From Anaerolinea sp. (GTDB lineage: Bacteria; Chloroflexota; Anaerolineae; Anaerolineales; Anaerolineaceae), in contig JARKOV010000160.1 of NCBI GenBank assembly GCA_029975965.1, positions 1 to 33,534 on the forward strand: a stretch of 33,534 nucleotides of DNA, written 5' to 3'. The position numbers and the translations under genes were made by a program. The notes beneath the pieces were generated by a model. The model was not told the DNA's origin. It made no database searches and saw only the letters and a list, made by a program, of their open reading frames with translations. The stretch's first letter is position 1. Each line of letters opens with the position of its first letter. This document shows positions 1-7,875 of this stretch, piece by piece.

Positions 1-63
1 GTGAAACCCCATGTTGTCGATCAGGGTGCCGTCCATGTCGAAGATATAGGCTGAAAAGGGCAT
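1..63 (-). CDS. HAD-superfamily hydrolase, N-terminal fragment
   Basis: Only the first 21 codons are inside the window, starting at the ATG whose complement is 61-63. The residues include IFDMDGTLIDN, which is HAD motif I with the nucleophile Asp9 and the acid/base Asp11; DMDGTL is typical of beta-phosphoglucomutase-like sugar or small-molecule phosphatases. It is the last visible gene of a minus-strand operon, 35 bp after a kinase-like gene. A kinase and a phosphatase next to each other suggest a phosphorylated intermediate, but the substrate cannot be read from this fragment. Confidence 0.8.
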   Translation of the reverse strand, partial: MPFSAYIFDMDGTLIDNMGFH

Positions 64-98
64 CGTTTGCTATTCCCCGTTGTCCTGGATGTTGTGAT

Positions 99-1070
99 TC
101 ACTCCGCCAGCGCCTGCGACACCACATTGCCCGGCTCGAAAAGCCGGCGGAACTCGGCCAGCGAGTCGGCTTTCTGCTCCTCGCCCAGCGGCAGGAAGAA
201 GACGTTCTCGCCAAAATCGGCGACCTCCTGCACCACCCATTCATGACCGTAGTAGGCGATCAGCTCACCATCCGGCTCGCCAGCCAGGCCATAGGCCGCG
301 GCGATCTCCGGCCACTCCGGCGCGTTGCGCCAAAAGACGAGGTCGCGCTCCGGCGGGGCGAGCATGATTCCGCCCCAATCGATCACCGACAAACGCCCAT
401 CCGCGCCGGTGAGGATGTTCGCCCCGTGAATATCGGCGTGGCACACCACCTGCGCCGGCCCTCGGCTGCGGGCGCGCGCTCCCAGCGCTCGCGCTCCGAG
501 CAAGACACGCTCGATTGACGCGGTCTTGTCGCGGATGAACTCCGCCAGCGCAGCCTCTGCCGAACCGGGCGGCCAGCTTGCGAGGGCGGCCTGTAACACG
601 CGCGCAGCGGTCTCCTGGTGCGCACGAAAGCTCTCCGCCGGGAGCATGGCGCGCAAGTCCGGCGGCAGGCTGCCGGTCGCGCCGTGCAACTCGGCCAGCA
701 TTCGCCCAATGCGCTGCGCGTCGCCCGACCGCAAGCCGCGGTCCATCAACGACTCGCCCGCCACGAAAGGGTACACCACCAGGTGCAGGTCGCTCACCTG
801 CGCCGCGAGCAGGCCGTCCGGGGTGGGTCGGGCAGCCACCAGCCATTCCAGCCCCAACCGCTCGCGCAGGTAGGCCGTCACGGGCAGCTCGCCGGGTTGA
901 AGTGCCTGGCGCAGCTTGGCAAACCAGGCCTCACCGTGCGCGTCCTCAACGCGGTACGCCCAGCCGTCCATGCCAACGGGCAGGAACTCGACCGCGCTCA
1001 CGCCGAGGCGGTAATGGCGCTCCAGGAGGGCGCCCACTTCTTCGTCGCTCAAATGCGGCCGGTAACGCAT
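99..1070 (-). CDS. APH-family small-molecule kinase (spectinomycin phosphotransferase-like)
   Basis: A 323-residue protein of the aminoglycoside phosphotransferase/choline kinase fold. Visible motifs are the N-lobe VGMDGWAYRV (about 32-41) with candidate ATP-binding Lys52, the catalytic loop HADIHGANIL (His211, Asp213, Asn218) and the metal-binding IDWGG (Asp231). The N-terminal pattern and length resemble APH(9)-type spectinomycin kinases, but such proteins are often metabolic kinases, so a resistance role should not be assumed. It lies 16 bp downstream of the aminotransferase with an AAGGGA ribosome site, inside the GRE operon. Together with the following HAD gene it may process a hydroxylated or amino metabolite (inference). 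Confidence 0.8.
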   Translation of the reverse strand: MRYRPHLSDEEVGALLERHYRLGVSAVEFLPVGMDGWAYRVEDAHGEAWFAKLRQALQPGELPVTAYLRERLGLEWLVAARPTPDGLLAAQVSDLHLVVYPFVAGESLMDRGLRSGDAQRIGRMLAELHGATGSLPPDLRAMLPAESFRAHQETAARVLQAALASWPPGSAEAALAEFIRDKTASIERVLLGARALGARARSRGPAQVVCHADIHGANILTGADGRLSVIDWGGIMLAPPERDLVFWRNAPEWPEIAAAYGLAGEPDGELIAYYGHEWVVQEVADFGENVFFLPLGEEQKADSLAEFRRLFEPGNVVSQALAE

Positions 1071-1086
1071 CGCGATCCCTTGCGGA

Positions 1087-2196
1087 TCAACCCAGGTGTT
1101 CCGCGAAGAGGGCCAGCGCCTCGGGCAGGTTCTTGCGCCCCAGCCCGACGCGAAAATGCCGGCCCGGCCAGCCGAACAGGCTGCCCGGCACGATCATCAC
1201 CCCGTGCCGGGCGACCACCTCGTCGGCCAGCGCTTCGACCGGCTGCACGCCGAGCCACTGCGGAAAGGCGATCGAACCGCCGTCCGGCTCGATCCAGCCG
1301 AAGAGCGAGCTGCGCGAAGCGAAGAAGGCGCGCGCCGCCCCCAGGTTGGTCCGCACAATGTCCAGGTTGCGCGCCAGGATCGACTCGCCCGCGCGCAGGG
1401 CGACGATGGAGAGAATTTCGCCTGGAGCGCTTGCGCAGATGGTCGTGTAATCTTTGAACGCCTGGCACTGCGCCAGCAGCTCTCGATCTGCGCAGGCCAG
1501 CCAGCCGCTGCGCAGCCCCGGCAGCCCGTAGGCTTTAGAAAGCCCGGCCAGGCTGAGCGCCCGCTCGTACTGCGTGCAGGCAGCGGGCAGGCGCTGCCGC
1601 GGGTCATGCTCGAGCAGGCGGTACATCTCGTCTGAGAACAGGTATGCTCCCGCGCGGCGGACCAGCTCGATCAGCTTCTGCCACTCCTCCGGCGTGGGAT
1701 GAAAACCGGTCGGGTTGTTGGGGAAGTTGACCACCACCAGGCGGGTGGGCGCGCGCAGCGCGTCTTCAAGGCGCGCCAGGTCGAGCGCCCAGCGGTCTCC
1801 CTCCAGCCGCAACGGCCAGCCGGTCACCGCGCAGCCCAGCGCGCGCGCCACAGCGTGCAGCGATTGGTAGGCGGGTTCCAGCACCACCACCCGGTCGCCG
1901 GGGCGCAGCAAAGCGTTCATGGCGATGAAAATGGCCTCTTCGGGGGCGGCGCATAACACATCCTGCGCCGAGAGCCCCGCATATTGTCCAGCGATCTCCG
2001 CGCGCAAGAGCGGGTGACCCGGCGACTCGGTGTACCCCAGGCGCAAATCCTCCCACAGCCGGCGCGTTTCATCGTCCGCCATTTCCAGCAGCTCCGCCAT
2101 GCCCAGGCTCTCGCAGTCCGACGGGCTGAGCAGATAGCGCGCGGTGAACTCGTGGCGGGCAAAGTAACGCTCGAGGGAGAAGGGTTCAATCCTCAT
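1087..2196 (-). CDS. PLP-dependent class I/II aminotransferase
   Basis: A 369-residue fold-type I aminotransferase. Visible landmarks are NNPTG at 160-164, the PLP-pyridine Asp189 with Tyr192 in LFSDEMY, the Schiff-base Lys221 in GLSKAYGLPG, and Arg229 in LRSGW, the phosphate-binding position. All catalytic residues are present and the length is normal. The start ATG is preceded by GGAAAG. It follows the GRE by 42 bp on the same strand and precedes the APH-type kinase by 16 bp, so co-transcription is likely. In context it would make or remove an amino group on the GRE substrate or product (inference). The amino acid specificity cannot be deduced. Confidence 0.88.
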   Translation of the reverse strand: MRIEPFSLERYFARHEFTARYLLSPSDCESLGMAELLEMADDETRRLWEDLRLGYTESPGHPLLRAEIAGQYAGLSAQDVLCAAPEEAIFIAMNALLRPGDRVVVLEPAYQSLHAVARALGCAVTGWPLRLEGDRWALDLARLEDALRAPTRLVVVNFPNNPTGFHPTPEEWQKLIELVRRAGAYLFSDEMYRLLEHDPRQRLPAACTQYERALSLAGLSKAYGLPGLRSGWLACADRELLAQCQAFKDYTTICASAPGEILSIVALRAGESILARNLDIVRTNLGAARAFFASRSSLFGWIEPDGGSIAFPQWLGVQPVEALADEVVARHGVMIVPGSLFGWPGRHFRVGLGRKNLPEALALFAEHLG

Positions 2197-2238
2197 GGCA
2201 ATGATCGATCTTTCCGAAAAAGAATTTTTAAATAAGCT

Positions 2239-4485
2239 CTACAGGTTGGTGATGATCCGCTCGACGACCAACTGGCGGAATCCGGGCGACAGGCTGGCGA
2301 AGTAGGCGCTGAAACCGGTCACCCGCACGACCAAATCGGGATATTGGCTGGGGTTTTGGTGGGCCTCGAGCACTTTTTCCGCGTCCATCACATTCAGGTT
2401 GATCTGCGTGCCGCCCAACCGGAAGTGCGCGCGGATTAAGCCGGCAACCAGGTCGATGCCTTCTTCCTCGCGGGCGATCAGCGGGTCGAGTTCGATCTGC
2501 ATGGGGGCGGTGTTGCCGTATCCGGGCTGCACGGCGGCGATCGCCGCCGCCATGGCGGTCGGCGCGCCGTCTTTGCGAAAACCCGGGTCGGGGTTGGCGC
2601 CGTGCGAGATGGGGTCGCCGGCAAAACGTCCGTTGGGCGTCGCGCCGACGTCCCTGCCCATCGGGATGGTATTGGCCCACGAGAACAGCCCGGGGATCAT
2701 GCGGTAGCCGTCGGGCGTGCGCGCCCCGGACACCTGAGCGGCAAAGGCGCGCGCGATGCGCACGGCGTACTCGTCGGCCGTTGAGCCGCCGGAGCCGTAG
2801 CGCGGGATGCTCTTGAGCATGCGCCGGGCGCGCTCGCCCTCGGGACCGGCCCAGTTCTCGCGCAGGTGGGCTCGCACCTCGGTCCAACTGAGCAGTCGCT
2901 CGCGCTCCACACGCTGCTCCAGCGCCGCGAACGAATCGGCCACCGTCGCCAGCGCCGCGCCGTCCACGCACAGGTTGTAGAACTCCAGCCCGCCCTGCGA
3001 CGCGTCCAGCCCGCTCTCCAGCGGCCCGTGGCAGCACAGGTCGAGCACCAGTTCCGGGTACACCGCGTGCATGTGCTCGAGGTGGAAATCCAGGCAGCGC
3101 GCGGTGGCCAGCACGGCGCGCTCCAGGTGCTTCTCGAAACGCCGCCACAGCTCGGCGGTGGAGGGCGGCGCGGCAGGGTCGTCCAGCATATCGTCCAGGG
3201 CAACCTCGAAGACGCGCGCAAAGTTGATCTTCACGCAGTCGTTCAGCGTGTACTCTCGCCCAGGGATCGCCGACCAGTGGCAGCCTGAATAGGCGCGCTG
3301 GCGGCCGAGCTCGATCGGGTATCCGCTGCGCGCAAAACCTTCCGCGGTGCGCTCGACGCCGAGAAACTTGGGGTAGCCCGCCTTATCGGCGAACTGGATC
3401 TCCACCGCCCGGCGCAGCAAGCCGGGGTCGATGCCCTCGCCGACGCACACGCCGACGTTGGCGGGAATGCGCAGGCGGTGCCCGGCTTCGAGCACCAGGT
3501 AAGACACGCGGCTGGTCAGGTCGTTGCCCTGCGCATCCGGCCCGCCGAGCTGCAGGTAAGCCGTATCGCGCAGCAAGAGGCAGGCCACGTAGAAGATGGC
3601 CTCCTCGTCGTCCAAGATCCCGTCGGCCGTGTCGCGCTGGTAGAAAGGCTGCAGCAGCACGTCCAGCCGCCCGAGCGAGCCCGATCCGTTGTACATGCGC
3701 GCAATTAATTGGAACCACAAAATCCACTGGCAGGCTTCGCGGAAGGTGCGTGGGGGCTGCTCGACCAGGCGCGCGTTGATCTCGGCGATCTCTGCGAGGT
3801 TGCGGCGCAACAGGGGGTGGCTCTCCTCGCCGGCCATCCGGCGCGCCTCCGCGACGTGGCGGCCGATCCAATCTTGCACGCCGTGCACCACCGCTTCGAG
3901 CCCGGCGTAGAAATCGGCGCTGCGCCCCGCGTTGGCCCTGCGGTAGTGCTCGATCTTCGCCAGCAGCCCGCCCCAACCCAGCTCCAGCCCAATCTGCAGA
4001 TCCTGGCAGAAGTGCTGGGTCGCGCCGATCCCTGGCAGCAGCCTGTATTGCTCGATTTCAGCCTGGAACCGGGCAGTGCTCAGGTCTGGATTCCAGTGCG
4101 GCTTGCGGTACGACATGAAGTTGACCATGTAACCGCCTGCCAACGAGCTGAGCGGGTCGAGGTACACCGGGTGCTGTTCGAGCAGCCGCCGGTAATTCTC
4201 ACCCACCGCGCGCGGCCCAAAGAACCCGCCGGAGGGGTGATTGGGTTGGATCTCGTAGCCCTCCAGCAGGCAGTCGGTGATCGGCATACCCGAGGAGCTG
4301 ATCGTCTGCACAATTTTCCGCCGGTCCGGCGGCGGCAAGATGAGCCCCCAATCGTCGTGGTCCATCGCTCCGATCAGGGCTTGTTTCTCGGCGGTTTGGG
4401 CCAGCTTGGTCGCGCGCAGCGCCTCCAGGCGATCCTGCCAGCCAAACGGTGCAGTCGGTCGCGCATTTTTCATCCGGTGGTTCAC
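2239..4485 (-). CDS. Glycyl radical enzyme (PFL-like family) of unknown reaction
   Basis: A 748-residue member of the pyruvate formate-lyase/glycyl radical family, oxygen-sensitive and cytoplasmic. The glycyl loop is RVTGFSAYF with the radical Gly at 724, close to the family consensus RVxGYSAxF. The thiyl Cys is Cys402 in SGCHWSAIPGREY. Another conserved block is TPNGRFAGDPISHG at about 616-629. Eliminase GREs (glycerol, propanediol, choline, hydroxyproline, isethionate enzymes) have Cys-x-Glu; here position 404 is Trp. PFL itself has two adjacent Cys, also absent. It therefore fits neither class. The start overlaps the activase stop by 4 bp, showing tight coupling. The family is certain; the substrate is unknown. 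Confidence 0.93.
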   Translation of the reverse strand: MNHRMKNARPTAPFGWQDRLEALRATKLAQTAEKQALIGAMDHDDWGLILPPPDRRKIVQTISSSGMPITDCLLEGYEIQPNHPSGGFFGPRAVGENYRRLLEQHPVYLDPLSSLAGGYMVNFMSYRKPHWNPDLSTARFQAEIEQYRLLPGIGATQHFCQDLQIGLELGWGGLLAKIEHYRRANAGRSADFYAGLEAVVHGVQDWIGRHVAEARRMAGEESHPLLRRNLAEIAEINARLVEQPPRTFREACQWILWFQLIARMYNGSGSLGRLDVLLQPFYQRDTADGILDDEEAIFYVACLLLRDTAYLQLGGPDAQGNDLTSRVSYLVLEAGHRLRIPANVGVCVGEGIDPGLLRRAVEIQFADKAGYPKFLGVERTAEGFARSGYPIELGRQRAYSGCHWSAIPGREYTLNDCVKINFARVFEVALDDMLDDPAAPPSTAELWRRFEKHLERAVLATARCLDFHLEHMHAVYPELVLDLCCHGPLESGLDASQGGLEFYNLCVDGAALATVADSFAALEQRVERERLLSWTEVRAHLRENWAGPEGERARRMLKSIPRYGSGGSTADEYAVRIARAFAAQVSGARTPDGYRMIPGLFSWANTIPMGRDVGATPNGRFAGDPISHGANPDPGFRKDGAPTAMAAAIAAVQPGYGNTAPMQIELDPLIAREEEGIDLVAGLIRAHFRLGGTQINLNVMDAEKVLEAHQNPSQYPDLVVRVTGFSAYFASLSPGFRQLVVERIITNL

Positions 4486-5411
4486 CCTTTCACCACAACC
4501 CCGTGAGAGCGAGCCGCCTCAGCCAGCTCCGCCATCCGCTCTTTGCCCGGTGCGACCAGCTCGCCGGCGCGGTAGTCCAGCCCCAGGCTGTGGTATTTCT
4601 CCTCCGCCAGGCGGTGGAAGGCGAGGAGCTCCAGCGTGAGGCCGGCCCCGCCATCGGCGCGCTCCGCGCCCAACGATGACACGAACGCGGCGATCGCGCC
4701 GACCTCTTCCGGCGTATCGTTCACCCCCGGCACCACCGGCACGCGGAAAATGAGCAGCTTGCCTGTAGCTGCCAGGCGGCGTATGTTGGCGAGGATAGTG
4801 TGGTTGGTGACCCCGGTGGCAGCGCGGTGTTTTTCCGCGTCGATGTGCTTGATATCGACCATGAACAGGTCAACCAGCGGCAGGGCGTTTTCCAGATGCT
4901 CCCAACGGCACTGCGTGGTGGTTTCCACTGCCGTGTGCAGGCCCTCCGCCTTCGCCGCCGCCAGCAGCGCCAGCGAGAACTCGGGCTGCAGGAACGGCTC
5001 ACCCCCCGAAAGAGTCATCCCGCCGCCCGACGTCTCGTAAAACACGCGGTCCGCCAGCACCTCGCGCATCACCTCTGCCGGCCCCACCTCGCGGCCCACC
5101 ACCTGCAGCCCTTCGGCAAAGCACACTTCCACGCATTCGCCGCACACCACGCAGCGCTCTCGGCGGTAGATGCGTTCGCCGCCGGCAGACAACTCCTGGG
5201 CGCTTTCCGGGCAGGCGCGCACGCACTCGCCGCAGCCGATACAGCGCGAGGGATAGAACTGCACCTCTGCCCTGGGGCGCAGCCCTTCCGGGTTGTGGCA
5301 CCAAAAACAGCGCAGCGGGCAGCCTTTGAGGAAGACGGTCGTGCGGATTCCGGGGCCGTCGTGAATCGAAAAGCGTTGGATGTTGAAAATGGTGCCGGTC
5401 GGATGGGGCAT
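4482..5411 (-). CDS. Glycyl radical enzyme activating enzyme (radical SAM)
   Basis: A 309-residue PflA-type activase that installs the glycyl radical on its partner using SAM. The radical SAM cluster motif is Cys31-x3-Cys35-x2-Cys38 (GCPLRCFWC). It is followed by an inserted bis-[4Fe-4S] ferredoxin domain with Cys57/60/63/67 and Cys87/90/93/97, typical of activases for GREs other than classical PFL. The SAM-binding SGGEP is at 135-139. It is the first gene of the operon and its stop overlaps the GRE start (ATGA), so the two are translationally coupled. The ATG lies exactly 6 nt after a TATAAT box, which implies a leaderless mRNA. No Shine-Dalgarno sequence is seen. Confidence 0.95.
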   Translation of the reverse strand: MPHPTGTIFNIQRFSIHDGPGIRTTVFLKGCPLRCFWCHNPEGLRPRAEVQFYPSRCIGCGECVRACPESAQELSAGGERIYRRERCVVCGECVEVCFAEGLQVVGREVGPAEVMREVLADRVFYETSGGGMTLSGGEPFLQPEFSLALLAAAKAEGLHTAVETTTQCRWEHLENALPLVDLFMVDIKHIDAEKHRAATGVTNHTILANIRRLAATGKLLIFRVPVVPGVNDTPEEVGAIAAFVSSLGAERADGGAGLTLELLAFHRLAEEKYHSLGLDYRAGELVAPGKERMAELAEAARSHGVVVKG

Positions 5412-5417
5412 AGCTGA

Positions 5418-5423
5418 ATTATA
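5418..5423 (-). promoter_or_regulatory. -10 box TATAAT of the GRE operon (leaderless)
   Basis: On the minus strand TATAAT is followed by TCAGCT and then the ATG of the activase. With initiation about 7 nt after the box, the transcript would begin at or next to the start codon. No good -35 hexamer is seen 17 nt upstream. The same 6-nt spacing recurs at three other genes in this window. Confidence 0.6.
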
Positions 5424-5495
5424 CGGTAACTATGATTTTACGCCGGTCGGGAAAGGATCGTCCGGCCCTGGCCGGAGGATCGCAAAGGCAGAACG

Positions 5496-5528
5496 GAAAC
5501 CACCGCTGAGCGCAGATGAACACGGATA
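5496..5528. repeat. Degenerate intergenic repeat (ATCCGTGTTCATCTGCG type)
   Basis: On the minus strand this reads ATCCGTGTTCATCTGCG followed shortly by GTGGTTTC. It belongs to a short-phrase repeat type seen between genes in many environmental bacterial genomes (recalled, not searched). A related copy is at 11660-11722. The rest of the 237-bp gap 5412-5648 holds the operon promoter, a small TCCGGCC/GGCCGGA hairpin at 5461-5476 and no gene. Confidence 0.5.
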
Positions 5529-5648
5529 TTCGATAGGGAAGGGGTTTGAGTTTATGTCTGGCCGGAAAATTTTTTGCCAACCCAAATAAAATTTAGGGAC
5601 CAGTTCTCAGAAATCTGTGGCGGTGACGCTGAACCTCTGGCCCGGCGC

Positions 5649-6920
5649 TTAATTTTGCGCAGGCAAGGCAGCCGCCTTTTCGCGCCGCGCCAGCCTGGAA
5701 GCCAAAACGACCAGCAGCGCCCCGATGAGGAAGAAGCCGATGTTCATCATGAACGGGTAGGTGCGGTCGATCGAGGAGAGCAACCCGCCGATCCAGCCGA
5801 AGGGCGAGGTGGCTGCCACCTGGATCACCAGCAAGATCGCCAGGATGCGCGCCCGCTCCTGCGCGTCCACCGTGACGACCAGCATGCGGTCGAGTTGGGT
5901 GCCGAGCACCGCGTAGCTGCACGTCTCGATTAACACCGATGCCAGCAACAGCAGGTAGCTCCCCTGCGGGATGTTGATCAGCAGCAAATTGGCAGCGGCA
6001 AAACCCGCCAACCCCACCAGCATGGGATTGCGGAAGTGCATCGAGCGCACGCGGGGGATGACGGCGAAGAAGAAGGTCAGCATGATCAGCGACCTGGCGA
6101 ACGGGTAGAGCGCGATGTGCTCCGCCGGGATGCGCAGCCGCTCGGTGACGAGGATCGCCCAAAAGGTGGAGCCAACGGTGGTGGCGATGCTCATCACCAG
6201 CATGATGCCCAGGGTGTACAGCGTCGCCGGGGTGGAGAAGATCTGGCGCAGCACGCCGCGATATTCGCCCAGCATGCTGAACAGGCTCTGATCGCGCGTC
6301 TCCTGCATGCGCACCACCCCCTGGCGCGTTTCGGTGACCATGAAATTCATCACGATGAACTTGACCGTCATCATCACGCATGCCAGCAAGTACAGCCCGC
6401 GCATGGTCGGCACCAGCCCGAACTGGTTGATCAGCACACCCGCCAGCGGTGCAAAGAATACCGCCAACTGGCCGGAAATGTAAATCCAGGCGTAGATGTC
6501 GACCAGCAGCTCTGGGTCGGCGTCCTCCACCAGCACGCAGCTCCACGAGGTGTGGGTGATGCGCCACAGCGAATTGACCATCGCGGCGACGACAAAGTAG
6601 GTAAAGTTCTGCGCGATAGCCCAGATCAAGGTCGGGATCGACCAGGAGAGGATATCGAAGATCAGCGTGGTGCGCTTGCGCCCCAGTTTGTCGGTGATCA
6701 CGCCGCTGAGCAGCGCAAAGACGATCTGCCCCGCCAGCCCGATGCTGGTGACCAGCCCGATCTGCGTGTCGCTCAGGCCGAATGACAGCATGTAGATCGA
6801 TACGTACGGCGCGTACAGGTTATAGGGGATACCCCACAGGGGCTCGGTCAGCACCGCGCCGCGCGCGTTGCCTTGCAGGCTTTTCAGGGTGGTGACGAGG
6901 GGGTGTGAGGCAAAGTTCAT
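5649..6920 (-). CDS. MFS transporter
   Basis: A 423-residue major facilitator with about 12 hydrophobic segments. MFS motif A is seen as SGVITDKLGRKRT between segments 2 and 3 (about residues 73-85), and a central charged loop (about 205-230) separates the two six-helix halves. The substrate is not evident. It is on the same strand as the GRE operon and ends 237 bp before the activase start. Because the operon has its own -10 box, the transporter may be a separate transcript, but it is the obvious candidate to move the substrate or product. A TACAAT box at 6950-6955 gives a short leader; no Shine-Dalgarno sequence is visible. Confidence 0.85.
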   Translation of the reverse strand: MNFASHPLVTTLKSLQGNARGAVLTEPLWGIPYNLYAPYVSIYMLSFGLSDTQIGLVTSIGLAGQIVFALLSGVITDKLGRKRTTLIFDILSWSIPTLIWAIAQNFTYFVVAAMVNSLWRITHTSWSCVLVEDADPELLVDIYAWIYISGQLAVFFAPLAGVLINQFGLVPTMRGLYLLACVMMTVKFIVMNFMVTETRQGVVRMQETRDQSLFSMLGEYRGVLRQIFSTPATLYTLGIMLVMSIATTVGSTFWAILVTERLRIPAEHIALYPFARSLIMLTFFFAVIPRVRSMHFRNPMLVGLAGFAAANLLLINIPQGSYLLLLASVLIETCSYAVLGTQLDRMLVVTVDAQERARILAILLVIQVAATSPFGWIGGLLSSIDRTYPFMMNIGFFLIGALLVVLASRLARREKAAALPAQN

Positions 6921-7015
6921 GCAATGTGATCGTTAACGGAAGTGATGGTATTGTACCTTCTTCCCCACCTTCGCATGGCTTTTTTAAGGATGCTTCGCGC
7001 GCTGCCGCAATATAC

Positions 7016-7050
7016 CCTCATCCGTTTGGGTGATTGGATGAGGATTTTTT
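7016..7050 (+). terminator. Hairpin plus T-tract without an upstream gene
   Basis: CCTCATCC (7016-7023) pairs with GGATGAGG (7036-7043), followed by A and six T. This is the form of an intrinsic terminator on the plus strand, but no plus-strand gene ends here; the nearest upstream gene is the divergent MFS gene. It may block read-through toward the CBS gene, or be a repeat of the GGATGAGG family. Confidence 0.5.
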
Positions 7051-7061
7051 AGCTTCCTTTC

Positions 7062-7090
7062 TTGTGATCGGCGGGGGAGTCGAGTATACT
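7062..7090 (+). promoter_or_regulatory. Sigma-70-like promoter for the CBS gene
   Basis: TTGTGA (7062-7067), a 17-bp spacer and TATACT (7085-7090) match the sigma-70 consensus at 4/6 and 5/6. Initiation near 7097 leaves a leader of about 125 nt with a strong AGGAGG (7211-7216) 5 nt before the ATG at 7222. Confidence 0.65.
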
Positions 7091-7221
7091 AAAAACGGAC
7101 TTTCTGGATGGAAATACAAGGTGCTGCGTATGTAGCCAGGGCTGTGCTTCTCATCATGCCGAGAGCCACGTCAAGGAGTTTTACTTCTAAATGCAAGAAG
7201 CAGTAATTTAAGGAGGCTAGC

Positions 7222-7659
7222 ATGCTTGCGACCGCGCGACATTTGCTCGAAGTCAAAGGACCGGACGTCTGGTCCATATCGCCCAACGCCACCGTCTACG
7301 ATGCCCTGCGCATGATGGCCGATAAAGATGTCGGTGCCCTGCTGGTCATGGAAGGCGATACCCTCGCCGGCATCATCTCCGAGCGCGACTACGCCCGCAA
7401 GGTGATCCTGGTCGGCAAGACCTCGCGCGACACGCTGGTCAGGGAGATCATGAGCAGCAAGGTGTTCACCATTCACCCCGACCAGACCGTCGAAGAAGCG
7501 ATGGAATTGATGACCAATCGCCGCGTGCGCCACCTGCCCGTGGTTGCCGACGGTCATGTCTACGGGGTGATCTCGATCGGCGACGTGGTCAAGAACATCA
7601 TCTACCGGCAGCGCGAGACGATTAAAACCCTCTCCTCCAAGCCGACTCAGACGCCCTGA
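7222..7659 (+). CDS. Tandem CBS-domain protein
   Basis: A 145-residue protein made of two CBS motifs and little else. CBS1 spans about 12-68 (WSISPNATVYDALRMM through GIISERDYARKV). CBS2 spans about 77-135 (VREIMSSKVFTIHP through GVISIGDVVK). Such stand-alone CBS pairs bind adenosine nucleotides (AMP/ATP/SAM) and act as energy or redox sensors on partner proteins; no partner is adjacent. The start is fixed by a strong AGGAGG site. It is monocistronic between the promoter at 7062 and the hairpins at 7689-7821. Confidence 0.92.
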   Translation: MLATARHLLEVKGPDVWSISPNATVYDALRMMADKDVGALLVMEGDTLAGIISERDYARKVILVGKTSRDTLVREIMSSKVFTIHPDQTVEEAMELMTNRRVRHLPVVADGHVYGVISIGDVVKNIIYRQRETIKTLSSKPTQTP

Positions 7660-7688
7660 GCGCGTTTAAATCGCTCAAATGTGATTGG

Positions 7689-7727
7689 ATGGGTTTATTG
7701 GGGGGCTTTGCCCCCATAATGACCCAT
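7689..7727. repeat. Imperfect hairpin with CTTTG loop
   Basis: ATGGG/CCCAT forms the outer stem and TGGGGG/CCCCCA the inner stem around a short GCTTTG-type loop, with an internal loop between the stems. It lies 30 bp after the CBS stop and may terminate that transcript, although no T-run follows. It shares the G-run/CTTTG/C-run core with the hairpin at 21977-22018. Confidence 0.55.
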
Positions 7728-7771
7728 CAAAAGCAATCTGACTGATCGTTCAGCCTGGAGGCCGACGTTCT

Positions 7772-7821
7772 TGAATTGAGGGTGTTTGTGGGGACGAAGC
7801 CCCACAAACACCCTCAATTCA
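7772..7821. repeat. Perfect 22-bp inverted repeat
   Basis: The arms 7772-7793 and 7800-7821 are exact reverse complements with a 6-nt loop ACGAAG. There is no T-tract on either side. It sits between the CBS gene and the helicase and ends about 40 bp before the helicase -10 box. It could be a terminator-like structure or a mobile palindromic unit. Any reading frame that begins inside it is not a credible helicase start. Confidence 0.85.
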
Positions 7822-7860
7822 CAGTTTCCCCCCATTGAACCGAACAAAAGCACAACTTCT

Positions 7861-7869
7861 TGTTATAAT
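7861..7869 (+). promoter_or_regulatory. Extended -10 promoter of the helicase (leaderless)
   Basis: TGTTATAAT is a perfect extended -10 element (TGn plus TATAAT at 7864-7869). Six nucleotides later comes the GTG at 7876. There is no ribosome-binding site, so a leaderless mRNA starting at the GTG is the simplest reading. Confidence 0.7.
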
Positions 7870-7875
7870 CCCCGC

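Noticed and set aside
99..1070. Spectinomycin resistance gene
   Set aside because: The fold and motifs fit APH(9)-like kinases, but the gene is embedded in a metabolic operon and similarity read by eye cannot establish resistance.
3709..4506. Long plus-strand frame opposite the GRE and activase
   Set aside because: Antisense to strongly supported genes, with no motif and no ribosome site.
7786..7875. N-terminal extension of the helicase to an ATG at 7786
   Set aside because: That ATG lies within a perfect palindrome, upstream of an extended -10 box; the extension has no similarity to PcrA/UvrD.
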